Below, one piece after another: positions 52,301 through 64,000 of a stretch of DNA of 64,000 bases. Below the pieces are notes generated by a model. That model was given only the letters and a program-made list of their open reading frames with translations, searched no databases and was not told where the DNA came from. The stretch's first letter is position 1. Every line of letters starts with the position of its first letter. This DNA comes from Karalla daura (Eukaryota; Chordata; Actinopteri; Chaetodontiformes; Leiognathidae). The DNA lies in assembly GCA_029224185.1 (NCBI GenBank), contig CM055192.1, positions 16,942,739 to 17,006,738 of the forward strand, read 5' to 3'. The translations under genes and the position numbers were made by a program.

Positions 52301-54731
52301 AACTGTTAGTAGGTGACAGTCAGTTTGATAGTGTTTGATAAAGCAAGTCCGACATGTTTCTTTAATTTTGTTGTAATGTGTTACACCATTTGCATTTCAC
52401 TGCATTTTGCAATAGCTTTGGAGATTCTCACTCCAGAAAATTAAGACCAAAATGCTAAGATGTAGTTACCTGGAAGTCATTGCAGGCTACATCGAGGATG
52501 GATTCAGACAAAATATGGAATAAAGCCATAGAATATACAACATAGAATACAGTTTATACATAGCAGCACATATTGTATCTGAGCATCAAACACCAGTGGT
52601 TGTTCAGTCCATTTCTACTGTTCAGCCCTCTGACATCACAAAAAGTGGATGGTTAGCGAGCAGGTCAGGTGAGGAAAAGAAAGAATATGTGAAGAAGCTC
52701 TGTCTGACAGAAGTGTGGATGTTCCCTCTCGTAGCTCAGCTGGGCAACATGGCGATGACGGCGGGTCAAGGCTCCATGCTGCACCTGCAGAGCAACATGC
52801 AGCACAGCCCTCTGGGGATCAGCATCATCAACAGCCACAGTGGGAGTGTGAGTGTTTCACTGCATAAAAAAAAGATGTTTTCTAGTGCTCCCAGGTCTGA
52901 CACATCTAACATACCTGTATCTGCTCCACAGATGTCTCCATTCTCCATGAATGGGATGCCCTCCCCTGGATACCAGTGCCCTACCTCAGTCTACCAGCCT
53001 ACGGCCCAGCAGGTGTACTCTCTGAGCCAGACTGGACAACAGGTACCAAACTAATGACCAGACTATTCTCTTATATTCAGTTGCATCCTCTCCTGATCTC
53101 ATGGCCTATCAATCATCACAATCTTTAGTTATTGTGCGCACGTGACTTTATCTGCAGTAACCTCATCTTATTTTGTCTTAGACTAAACAGAGTCCTGGTG
53201 ATCTCTGAATGAAACAATGATTAAGTTCCATATTTTAATTTTCACTTTTTTTTCTCCATAGTGTTCAACTGGTGGACTTTATAGCAATGTGTCTTTCAAC
53301 AACCAAAGTCTATTCACCCAACCTCGCCTGGCTCCACAGGAGCAGGAGCTGCAGCCTAAGTCCTTCCCCAAGCCCATCTACTCCTACAGGTCAGACACCA
53401 CCTTTTCAAGACTAACTTAAGAGAAATATCCTGACTTTCACTTGAGCTGTACTTAAATTATTCTGTGATGTTGTTTCTTCCAGTTGCTTGATTGCCATGG
53501 CTCTGAAGAACAGCAAAACCGGCAGCCTCCCAGTCAGCGAGATCTATAGCTTTATGAAGGAACATTTTCCTTATTTCAAGGTATGACAACATGACAGAAA
53601 GGCTGCATGCATGGGAACAAAAAAAACACGAGACTGGTTTGACACTTTTCTGTCTCTGCAGACTGCACCTGATGGATGGAAGAACTCAGTCCGACACAAC
53701 CTGTCTTTGAACAAGTGCTTTGAGAAAGTGGAGAACAAGACGAGCAGCTCGTCCCGTAAGGGCTGTCTGTGGGCACTGAACCCTGCCAAAATTGACAAGA
53801 TGGAGGAAGAGATGCAGAAGTGGAAACGCAAGGACCTTCCAGCCATCCGCCGCAGCATGGCTAATCCTGGTTAGAAATCTATCTTATGAAATATAAAAGT
53901 ACAAAAGGAAAAAAAAAACACCCTGATGCCCAGTGAGTCAGTGAGAGCTGCCAGTGTCTGCAGTCTGATCTGATGTGTTTCTCCCTGCAGACGAGCTGGA
54001 CAAGCTGATCACGGACCGTCCAGAGAGCTGCAGGCGTAAGCCCTTAGAGCCCGGGATGACCCGGGTGCCGGGCTGTCCCACCGGCCTCCCGCTGCCCGTG
54101 TCGGCCCAGATGCAGCCCCAGCCCATAGTCACGCTGTCCCTGCCCTGTCTACCCATCCATCACCAGCACCACCAGCTGCAGGCCCAGCTCCAGGCCCAGG
54201 CTCGCCTGGCCCCCATGTCCCCCGCCCCGGCCCAGACGCCCCCCCTCCATACAGTCCCGGACCTCTCCCACAGTCCTCTCACCCAGCAGTCCAGCAAGCC
54301 GCCGGACGACTTCTACAGCGTGCACGGAGACACACACACAGAGGTGGACGCGCTGGACCCTAGCATCATGGACTTTGCCCTTCAAGGTAAATAGTTTTCT
54401 GATCGTCGGCCTTGTTTCTTGTTTGCTAGATAACGGTGGAAGTTGTTGCATGGGTGCACTCACCTCTCCGTCTGTCTGTTCAGGTAATCTGTGGGAGGAA
54501 ATGAAGGATGACAGCTTTAACCTGGATGCTTTGGGTACCTTCAGTAACTCCCCGCTCCGACTATCAGACTGTGACTTGGGAAGCAGCCTCCCTCCCGTTT
54601 CCACTGGAGCGAACCTGCCGCTGTCAGACGTGCAAGTGACGGGCCTGTACACCTCCTACACCTCCCAGGACGCCCTGTCCTCCCAGTACATGGTCACACC
54701 AGCCAACAGCAAGCCCATCGCCCTCTTATAA
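49327..54731 (+). CDS. foxn4: Forkhead transcription factor N4, complete, 9 coding exons
   Basis: Winged-helix DNA-binding factor specifying amacrine and horizontal cells of the retina and spinal V2b interneurons in vertebrates. Exons: 49327-49406, 51802-51971, 52735-52847, 52932-53042, 53262-53389, 53484-53580, 53662-53869, 53991-54386, 54484-54731. They total 1551 nt, 516 residues (human 517). It starts MIEGGITSRMSGIIENAG. An N-terminal conserved block is DLPGDLQSLSWLTSVDVPRL. The forkhead domain spans exons 6-8, from KPIYSYSCLIAMALKNS through DGWKNSVRHNLSLNKCFEK to RKGCLWALNP. The C-terminal activation region has EVDALDPSIMDFALQGNLWE and ends NSKPIALL. The acceptor of the second coding exon is preceded by a very long pyrimidine tract. 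Confidence 0.97.
50961..51010. repeat. Interrupted (TG)n repeat in foxn4 intron
   Basis: About 40-50 bp of TG-rich sequence with GC interruptions, in the first intron of the foxn4 coding region. Confidence 0.8.
51728..51801 (+). repeat. (CCT)n tract acting as polypyrimidine tract
   Basis: About 70 nt of almost pure C/T, mostly CCT and CCC units, running into CCAAG at the acceptor before 51802. It is both a simple repeat and the splice-site pyrimidine tract of foxn4 coding exon 2. Confidence 0.85.
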
Positions 54732-55440
54732 AGCCGCTGAACCTCCCCTCATCGAGAGTCAACCCGATTCACTCAACCGTGTGTGGATATCTGCGGATAC
54801 AGCGCGAGGTCGCAGTGGGCAGTGGGTGTTCTCGGAGCGGCTTAAAGTACAGATCACACAGCTGGCCGTCAGTCGACCGGAAACTACTTGGAGAAGGAGG
54901 TTTTCACGACATTCCAGCCCACAAGAAAACTGCGCACTGAGAACTTAAACTGCTGATAAATACAGAGATGGCTGTACGAGGAGAGCGTACAGGAGACTTG
55001 ACGTATCTAGCTTTGCCGAGCAAAGACTCAAAAGTCTGTATGAGTACAAAGACTCTGTGTGGAGGTGTATGCGTAAGTTAGCATCTGCCAGTTTTTTCTA
55101 CCTTTCGCCCTGCATTTGAAGTCCCACCGTACTGTAGCGCCCCGTCTCTTGTCTGTTGTATTGTGTTAGACATTGTTGCTGTGATGTTTTATTTATATTT
55201 ATCAAAAGGCAGCTGGGGAAGGTGATGTCTCCATCAATCTTTTGCGGTGTATATATGTGAATGTTTCAAATTGCTATCGTCACAGAAAAGCTTTCTTTCG
55301 CCTCTATTTACCCACTTTGTCCCAAAACGCCGACGTGTGCCAACACTCTGAGTAATCCAGATTTTACACATTATTCTTTTACACGCTGTGATTAACGTGT
55401 CATACAGTCACATGTATATTATGTTCATTAACTTGATCAT

Positions 55441-55446
55441 AATAAA
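55441..55446 (+). terminator. Candidate poly(A) signal of foxn4
   Basis: AATAAA about 710 nt after the stop codon, with a second AATAAA about 20 nt further on. Confidence 0.6.
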
Positions 55447-56004
55447 AGTCAAATGGGTAAATAAAAGACATTTCTTTTGCCAAAAAAATATATACATCTC
55501 AATGGCATTTATTAACAAACAACACGGGAAAGTTTCTATACATTCAACTGAAACGTCATGGCTGATTACTGATCGGAGGTAAGGCAACGTAAGCCATCAC
55601 ACTTTGGGCAATTATTGTCCAACCTGAGTCTGAAGAATTACTGCATCGCATTGGAAAAAAAAAAGGGGGGGGGAGAAAAGTTCAGAAGTATCACATACAG
55701 TGTCAAAATCTCTCATCTCAATCATAACATTGTCTCAGCACAAAAATACAGACAGGACAGAAAGTGACTGTGTCAGCAGTGACATGGCACAACTGCACCC
55801 ATGATGCTGCTCATGATTAGAAAAAACCTGTTGCAATTCCACCTTAAAACATCAGTAAAACAATTACCCGATTTCAGTCAAGGCAGAAATGACATGGAAT
55901 TGATTTTTTTTTGGCTTGTCAATTAAGTTATTGTTATTTATTTTAGTAAACTGATCCAATAATTTAAACAGCTGTCTGAGCTACATTCACATATCCACAC
56001 GCTC

Positions 56005-56010
56005 TTTATT
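56005..56010 (-). terminator. Candidate poly(A) signal of acacb
   Basis: TTTATT on plus is AATAAA on the acacb strand, about 400 nt beyond its stop codon. Further AATAAA matches lie around 55938 and 55505. Confidence 0.5.
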
Positions 56011-56408
56011 TACCAAGTGTCACTTAGGTTGACATCCAGCACCTGAATACAAAGCCTCGTGCAGACTGCACGGAGGCCACCGGGGCAAACTTAACACTGA
56101 TACACCCTTATGTACAAAAACAAACAAAGAGAAATGTGCAATGAAGTCGTTTGCGAGCCAGAAAGTTCCTGGACTGAGCAGCTGAAATGATAAATGTGAA
56201 AGACAAACTCTCGCCTGTCAGTCAGCAGTGGAACGGATGATGGCGCCCTGCAGTGCCAACGACGCAGCAGACAGGCCACAATAGTGGTGATCGGTGAGCA
56301 TGAACTCTTTTTTAGTTTAGCTTGATACAGTATTTAAATTACAGTACCATCAGAGACAACCGGGCTTTTTCTCATTTTGTTAAACAGAGCCCGAGGAAGT
56401 CCCTAAGC

Positions 56409-59400
56409 TTAGCTGGTGCTGGCATCGTCCATGGTTGCGAGCAGGTGCGAGAGCTTGGCCCTCTGGGTGGGAGTCATGTTGTGGCTCATGTGGATGATGC
56501 AGTCCATGGCCACGTCAGGGTTGGCCTGCACCAGGCTGCAACACAGGAGCAAACCGCATAATCAAAAGAAAGGATGAGACCAGTGATGTCGACCACAGTC
56601 GCTCTCTCATAAGATCATGATGGATAGAACCCCTATTTATATCTGCAGCTTTGATCTGAATAAAGCTTTTAGATTTATTTATATCAAACAGGAGATTTTT
56701 GGGGGCTTGCAGAGTTTGTTGAAATAACATGAAATAAAGCTCAAATTAGATGTAGATGTTTTTGCATACCTGCGGATGTGCTTCAGAGTGTTTTCTCTTT
56801 TCAGGTACTTGATGTTCTCTCTGATGGCCGATCGAGTGCCATCCTCCTTTGACAAATGCTTCTCTAGCCACTCGACTACAGCCTGGTTATTATCCCAGAG
56901 ATAGGCCTGGAGAACAGCACATTTATGTCTCTGATCACGATCAAATCTAATAAAGAAGTTCTTTAAAATGGGCAGGAAGAGGCTTGTATGTTTCTTTACA
57001 ACTAAATGTGAACCATAAGGTTCAACAGATTTAACAATTTCATTCATTTTTAGACAGTCTCCGACTGTCATGCCACACCTTGACTGTCCCTTCCGTTTCC
57101 ACAAACCAGCGGCGCAGCATGGACTGCATGTGTCCGTCGCTGAGCTCCTTGTTGGCCTGCAGGATCTCACACTTCACCACCTGCTCCAACAGGAGGCGAC
57201 GCAGGCGCCAGTAGAAGAAGGTCCGCACGTTCTTCCAGTCCAAAATGTCCTGTCACGAGCATCACGAGGCACAATCACAATCGATTCAAACGGCACTAGC
57301 TCTTTTGACAGTCAGTTAACAGTAGTTTATACCACTCACAGTGATGACACCCTTCTCCTGCATCCTGCCCGGAGTGTCGTGGAGCTCCACAAACTGCACT
57401 GCCACCTGGTGGTAGATGGGCAGCAGGAACTCCTCCCTGGCTTTGAGCTTTGCCTCCAACTCTCTGCACTGTTTCTCAGTCAGGTCCAAAGAAGCTGTTG
57501 GAAACAGAGGATTTAGCAACGAGGCGAGCAAAGAGAAGGAAAGCAGAGTTTGTGTGACGCTGGAAATGGCTTTTACCAAGCTGCTCGACCAGGCCAGCGT
57601 AGACCAAGTCGAGCCTTTTCATGGTCTTCAGCAGGTCCTTCCTCCTGAATTTTATCTCCACCGTGCCCTCAGCCTCCAACACACCTCCTCTGGACACGCA
57701 CAGTCACAGTTTAGAGGGAATACATGCAGAGAGGGGTTGGAAACTCCTCGGTTTTACCATATAGTGCAAACAAAAGGAGGCGACGTACCTGCTCTCCCTG
57801 TCTGCGTAGAGCTCCATGCACAGTGGGTTGATGGTGGGGTCGATCACCACCCAGGAGCCTCCTCTCAGCTCAGCCTGCGGTGGGATGTAGACCAGCACCG
57901 GCTGACGGAACTCACGCAGGGCGTCCACGATATAGGCCCCGAACTTCAACACCTGGTCATACATGTCTAGGAGCGGCGTGGAAACACTACAGTCAAAGCC
58001 AACAGAACAAAAAGCCCTTACACCCTCTCTGTTGAGTTTGGCATCAATCCCTCGTTACCCTTCATGCCGCCGGAGAAGCCCCTCCAGTTGGCAAACACCA
58101 TGAGAGGCAGCCGTTCGCGGTTGAAGTCACAAATGGCCTGAGCCGTCTTGAAGGCCGAGTCTGGAAACCACACCTGGCCAGCCTGCTGCAGGACCTGACA
58201 CCGACACCCAAGGTCGTGAGCAGAGGCCAAACCATGTGATACGATGAGTCTGAATCATTAATAAATCGACTCACTTTGGATTCTGAATCCAGATTTGCCG
58301 GGTCTGCAGGGACGGTGAACTCCACCGTGCGAGTCTCAACTGCGATGACGCCGAGAGGAATTCCTCCCAACCTGATCCGGTAGAGGTTTGATCGGTTACA
58401 CACACACACACTACATTTTACAGGGAGTGTGGACGTCATGTGTTGAGACATTTACCGTGCTCTGCCCACAACCACTGTCTGAGCCCAGGACTCCATGATC
58501 TCCATGAAGGAGCCGTGATCGAAGAAGCCGCTCTGCCAGGAACCTCTCACTGCTGCAGAATTAAGGAAATGAATGAGGACAGCTCCTGAAATGTCATTGG
58601 TTCAGAGGTGAAATCTCATCTTCAGACTCACTGGGATGAGGTCTCCCAGCCAGCATCCAGCGGGGGTCATACGGTGCTTTAGTAGGAGTGTACTCGATCT
58701 CTCTGTCCACGGGATCTGTGATGGATATGACAGGCACAGGGGACTGCTGGTTCTGTGAGGAGACAGACGATAATTAGTGAGCTGAGGTTCAGTTCAGTTC
58801 TTCTGCTACATGATCTTTCCCACACTCAGCCAAACCTTTGGCATGTATGAGAGCCACCGCAGGATGGTGAAGACGCCCTCGAAGTCGTCTGGCACGGTGC
58901 AGTGTGTGACCCCATTATTATGCATGATCTGGATCCCTCCCAGCTGGTTGTTGGAGGTATAGACCTCTCTGCCCAAAACCTGAACACAAACCATGGAGTT
59001 TTTTACAACCTGCAGCATTTCATTCACTTAAGTAATACTAACCTATAGTAACTCAGTATTCCTTTCCTGTCCCTCTTACTCAGGTTGCCTCTGACCATTT
59101 ACCAGTGTTGAAAGACACTCCAATATGTAGTCAACAGCAACTATTTCAGCCCAAAGATGTTTTTCAATGTCTTAGGTTAACATGTGAACTAAACTGTCCC
59201 TTTTCAGAGCAAACTACAACATCTGATAAGTGCAATGATTATTCTAATGGATAGGCACCACTGACAGCGAGATTGATTAGACCAACACACCTTGTTAAGT
59301 GCACCTGCTCCGGTCAGGATAATGTGAGAGTTTTCCACCTGAATCACTCTCTGCCCCAAACGGACCAGGTAGGCCCCAATGCCAATCGCCCGACATGTCA

Positions 59401-62400
59401 CCTGCAAGAGAACAAGCAGTGACTGCCAGAGCTTCACACAGGCCCTACGGTCTCTGAGAGTAATCAAATTCACGCTCTCACCATACTAATGGTGATGATA
59501 TCCTCGTAGGCACGAGAGCTTTCTCCAGCAATGGTGCCGGAGCCTCGCAGGTTCTCCACTCCTATGCCGTCGTCCTTCCCAATAACGTCAGTGATGATGT
59601 ATCTTTAAAAACAGAGACGACAACAGTCAAGGGACACAAGTTCAGAAAGTCAATTAGCCACATGTGTTTCCTTATGAGAACAGACGAGCAAAGACTTTGT
59701 TCCACCTGGACTCTCCGCCTTCCTCCACATGGTGGCAGTGCACAGCGTTGGTGGAGCTGATCCGTGTGTAGTCCTGGGGCGTCAGGTACAGGTACTTGAA
59801 ACCCTACACAGGAAGGAAAATGTCTGATTATGAGAGCATCAAATGGACACACGCACATTTCTACATATTTTGTGTTGATTTCCGGTTTCTAAATACGCAT
59901 TTCGGTGCTCACCTTGTAGGGGTCATCGGGGTCAATCCAGGCCACCTGGAACATGTGTTTGATCTCCTCGGCGAGGCCGATGCGCGCTCCGCTGTTGGCT
60001 GCGATGTAAATGCGGGGGATGCCCTCACTCCTCGCCAGCTCAGACGCCTTGAGGAACAGCTCGTCCTCTTGAGGGCCAAACGAGCCGATCATGTGGGTGA
60101 TATCATTACAGATGACGACGATGTCCCTGCCCTCTGGGTACTCCGGAGTCTTCATCTTCATCCTGAAGGCGACCATTCCCACCTGGTTGGAGAAAGGTTC
60201 AGCAGTCAGTAGCGTTGTCACACTTGTCACACTTAGCACACACTCTGACAAATGCCCTACGTCGTTGTCTCCAGGCAGGCGGTTCATCTGGACAAGGCGA
60301 CCCTCAGGGTCCAGAACCAGCTCGGTGCACATCAGCACGTCTTTAGGCTGCTTGGCCCCGGGACCCCACAGCTTAAACAGGGCCTTCACAGAGAGTTCCA
60401 GTTCTGGTTAGACATCTTGAGAAGAGTGAGAACCCGAAAGAAAAAAAAGACACACAAGCAAATCTGAGTTGACAGCACCTGTCTGAACATCTCAGGGAAG
60501 TCATAGACGTAAGTCGTCCCAAGAGTTTGAGCCTGGAAGCGTTTGGCCTGCAGCAGGTCTTTGGTCACATAAGGAGTGTTGATCAGCATGCCATGCAGAG
60601 GTCCCTGCTTCTCTCCATACGACTGAAACATGATCTGACACAAGAGAAAGATGAGGAAGTGAAGCAGCGATTCACATAAGACTTAATAAAACAAAAACAA
60701 AATAATACGATCTTCACCTGTCCAGAGCTTAGGTCTGTGACCTCTTTGTACAAGCTGATGTCCAAGTAATATCCAGACTCATTGGTGAGAAACAGGCGGA
60801 CCGGGATGGCATTCCCAGTCGGAGTGAGACGAATGTTGATTTTCAGCTCTGCCTGCAGGACCCTGAGCTTCCAGAGACGGCTGCCGTAGCGCATCACCAT
60901 GGAGCGCACAGACTCTTCAATCTGCGAGGGCCGAGAAGAGACGAGGACAGGGCTGTCAGACAAACAGCTCACTGCCCGGGACGATAGACGTAGCGTGATG
61001 AAGGACACTGACCTTAGAGGGGTCCATAATGACCGTGGGGACAAAGTTGAGGAAGATGTGGTTGCAGTCTGTGCGGACACAGGTGTTGCTGAAGGCCACC
61101 TCCAGCTCATCCATGGCCTCCAGCAGCAGACGCTCGCCCTCGTTTTTAAGGTACTCGAATGAGGCTTCCTGTTTGAGAGGGGGAGAAAAGGATTCAATCA
61201 TTTCATCGACAAAATAATAATATTTGCACCCAACAATTACCAGCATTGTCTTGAATTATGTAAGCACCTTTGTAATGAGGTCAGAGTGGCGAATGATGGC
61301 TCGTATGAAGAAGCGGTAGTCTGTGACTTCAGCCCCCTCCTGCACGCGGGCGGCGCCGAGGTAGAGGTGCATCTTGTGGTTGGCACAGGGGACGGCGGTC
61401 AGGTCGAAGTTCCTCATGCGGTTGAGCTCCAGCTGAAACGCTAAAGCCGGCTCCAAATTACGGTAGATGCGGTCCTCCTGGAACTGAGGAGAGGCACAGG
61501 TCGGAGTTCAGACAACAGCCCCACCGCAGACTGATCTATTCAACAAGGACACGATCTACTGAGCTCCATTTGGAGAAACTCACCCCGTCTCTCGCTCTGA
61601 AGGTGAAGAACTTGGGAAATTCTCTCTGAAATAGGGACAAAACAAAAACAGTCGATCTCTGTGTTTTCTAACATACTGCACTTATGGTGAGGCATTAACA
61701 AAACTACCGTGTCTAGTAATGTATGGGCTGCAGTCTAAATGATCAAAAGCTATTTTTTCATGAAGAGAGATCTAATGTGGGTAACACTGCATGCCATAAA
61801 GAGGAGCATGAATTTACCTTCTGGGCAATCAGAAATGTGATTCTCCTGATGCCGTACTCAAAGAGGACAGATTTCTGATTAAAAAAAAAACCAAAAAGAA
61901 CGATTTTTACTTGAACAATAATAACATTTTCGCACAGCATCCCAAGCTTCTGGGAATCATTGTTGCTTCCGGGACCCTGACCTTTGACTGGGCAAAGGCA
62001 GTGAAGGCTGTGACCAAAGCATCGTCATCCTCCGTGTCCGCTGTTTTTATGGACACGTTGATGATGTGGATTGGGTTTTCCTTGGTGTTCTGTGGGGGAT
62101 GGAGGAGAAAATGGAGGAGGCTGCAGATGACAGCATTTTCTCAATGAAACCACAGTGTGGTTTCAACTCCCACCTTGCAGTTCTCCTCCTCGTAGAGGCT
62201 GGAGCAGGACTCTGAGTACGGAGTACTCTCCAGTAGAGGTTCTGCAAAGCTGGTTAGAACTTCATCAAAATCCCTGCAGACACATCAAAACAAAAATCCA
62301 TCACCTGAGAGCTAAATGTTTTTGTGTTGGTCTTCACGTCTTCGCCTGAACTGAAGAGCGACCTCCTGAAGTCGTCAAAACACTGGAAGGCCACCATGGC

Positions 62401-64000
62401 GCCCATGCGCTGGCAGGGGGGAGACAGGGCGCCCTCGAGGAAGAGCTCGCTGCTCTGCCGCCTCATCTTGAACTGGCCGGACCCATTGACTGGCACAGGG
62501 ATCCTGCAAAGCAGACGCACACAGACAGTGACAGCAAAGGCACAGCGACTGAATCACCAGGTCAGGAGGTGTGCTTGTGCAAAAAGAAACACATTTAACA
62601 GCCAAAGTACAAATATTCATACAGAGCGCAATTAAGCAAACAGATGTTTTTACCAATTCCATATGAAGACAACCACTAATGAACACCCTCATGTCCAATC
62701 AGAATTACAGTCAATGGGTACGGTTCATGTGTTGAATAGAAAGGGTCTATGAATTGTGAAGAGGAATTGTTACAACATATTTGCAAATCAAGGATCAAGA
62801 TTTGATGCTGGAGAATTCAGGCTCCCCATTCAGCAGAAGTTAACAAAATGGCACGCATGAGATTTTTAAGAGGAAAATGGGATAACAAATGCTCGACCTC
62901 TCAAAAAGCTCAGAACTACTTTAAGGAAGTTGATAGAGGCAAGAAAAAAAACAACAGGTGGAGAAGCTCAGCTAAATCAAAGGTGAATTAAGAAGGACTT
63001 GTTAGAGGAGTCCTGCGGTGAATGGTTCTGGTTCGGCGGGACAGGAGGAGGAAAGCGACACATTGCATTCGGCATGCATTGCTGTGAGACATACACACGA
63101 TCGGGTGCTTTGGCTGGTTTGGGAGGAGCTTTACTCTACCTGTTCAGAGTAGGGCTGCTCCCTCTGAAATAAGATGATTGACAGGTGAATATCAGCAGTG
63201 CATGATCAAAACCTGTACCTTTACCTCCAGGCAGTCCGATTAGATTGAGCGGAGCACATTCACATTCATCTCCAGCAGCGTAAAACCATTCTTGCATTCA
63301 CAGTTAGCCCGAAGCAGTTACGATGAGCTGCTCTTCACCTGCGCCCCTGGCTCGAGGGAAGCCCCTTCATCAGGTCATCTTTACTGATCTATACGGCCAA
63401 TGCTGTGGCAACATCTGCTCGATTTAAAGGCGGCAGTGATTCGCCGGTTATTCGGTCATTAGGCACCTGATGCTGCAGCTCAGAGGCAAAGCTCTTACCT
63501 GTTGGGATGAGACGACGGCAGCATGAACTGGAAGTCTACAGCGCACGTGCCGTCCTGCAGCTGGTGGTGCTGGATGCTGTTCAGCTCGTACGCTATGTAA
63601 GCCCTGCGCACGTACACCTGGGGCACAAGGCGGGACAGGTAACCACGGCTCTGACATACAACCGAAACGGCACGAGAGGGAAAACCTGGAGTGTGAGGCC
63701 ACTGACTGTACCTCCAGCGCAGCCATGCAGACAACTTGATTGGAGTGGTAGAAGAAATTGGGTAGAACGTCAAAAATGGAGGTTTCAGAGAGAATGAGTT
63801 TCTGTGACAAATGAAAAAAGGAGTTATTCGACGTGATGGCGGCTGCCGAAAATCTGCGGATGAAAGATTTCCCCGCACAAGACTGACCTTCAAGTTTTCA
63901 GGACAAAACTGGTGGCCGTACATGTCGATGGCCGAGAGGAAGATGGACTCCACCTGGTTGTGCCGTAGTTCGTACGATGGCAAATGGGAGGCGATCAAGA
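56409..64000 (-). CDS. acacb: Acetyl-CoA carboxylase 2, C-terminal half (5' part outside window)
   Basis: Carboxylates acetyl-CoA to malonyl-CoA; the mitochondrial isoform's product restrains fatty-acid oxidation through CPT1. About 1240 codons are present, covering the end of the central region and the carboxyltransferase domain. The biotin-carboxylase and biotin-carrier parts lie beyond 64000. Exons in transcript order: 64000-63888 (partial), 63801-63712, 63617-63499, 63163-63140, 62503-62363, 62273-62174, 62089-61982, 61874-61818, 61625-61584, 61483-61268, 61168-61013, 60921-60718, 60634-60479, 60383-60261, 60182-59913, 59803-59706, 59602-59482, 59401-59291, 58979-58836, 58752-58632, 58552-58456, 58371-58275, 58194-58059, 57966-57789, 57689-57577, 57494-57340, 57249-57079, 56906-56770, 56535-56409. 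Segments GFKYLYLTPQDYTRISS, EEGGESRYIITD and DPVDREIEYTPTKAPYD are closer to ACACB than ACACA, and foxn4 is the expected neighbour. A 24-nt microexon is included. Confidence 0.95.

Larger units (their letters stand above)
54732..56408. other. Convergent 3' flanks of foxn4 and acacb
   Basis: No coding exon is seen. The first part is the foxn4 3'UTR with AATAAA at 55441-55446. The right part is the acacb 3'UTR, with a minus-strand AATAAA at 56005-56010 the nearest signal. No repeat of note. Confidence 0.65.

Noticed and set aside
56409..64000. Naming the carboxylase acaca (ACC1)
   Set aside because: Some short segments resemble ACACA, including the microexon and part of the C-terminus, but several longer ones (GFKYLYLTPQDYTRISS, EEGGESR, DPVDREIEYTPTKAPYD, LFKLWG-PKD) and the foxn4 neighbour favour acacb.

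Overview
This is nuclear DNA of a teleost fish, most likely a compact-genome (percomorph-type) species. Introns are short, splice sites are GT-AG, CA/GT and tetranucleotide microsatellites are common, and several copies of a dispersed repeat typical of fish genomes are present. I assembled eight protein-coding genes exon by exon by hand. Each of the seven complete genes gives a total coding length divisible by three, and its splice phases agree.

Layout: 1-4563 shows no recognisable gene. mvk (minus, 4564-10847) and mmab (plus, 11348-12840) lie head to head across a 500 bp shared promoter. An aldehyde dehydrogenase 3B-like gene (minus, 13267-16392) converges on mmab. A 2.5 kb stretch follows, probably the ube3b 3'UTR plus an intergenic part. 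ube3b (minus, 18899-25117) and kctd10 (plus, 26119-29147) form a second head-to-head pair. myo1h (minus, 30712-37490) converges on kctd10. An approximately 11 kb gene-poor stretch (37.5-48.6 kb) lies upstream of both myo1h and foxn4. foxn4 (plus, coding 49327-54731) is followed by the carboxyl-terminal half of acacb (minus, 56409 to beyond the window end).

The order mvk-mmab-(aldh3)-ube3b-kctd10-myo1h-foxn4-acacb matches, as I recall it, the human chromosome 12q24 block MVK-MMAB-UBE3B-KCTD10-MYO1H-FOXN4-ACACB. The exception is the ALDH3 gene, which I do not know from that place in mammals. The genes are not a functional operon: they cover mevalonate metabolism, cobalamin activation, ubiquitin transfer, a CUL3 adaptor, a class I myosin, a retinal/neural transcription factor and malonyl-CoA synthesis. 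mvk/mmab are a known co-regulated sterol-responsive pair.

The most unusual object is the ALDH3B-like gene. Its 501-codon frame, ten exons and C-terminal CaaX box are intact, yet all three canonical ALDH catalytic residues (Asn, Glu, Cys) are replaced, so it looks like a maintained pseudoenzyme. Second is a 24-nt in-frame microexon in acacb, matching an eight-residue cassette known to me from the paralogue ACACA. Exon boundaries were read by eye and may be off by a base or two in places; gene identities are secure.
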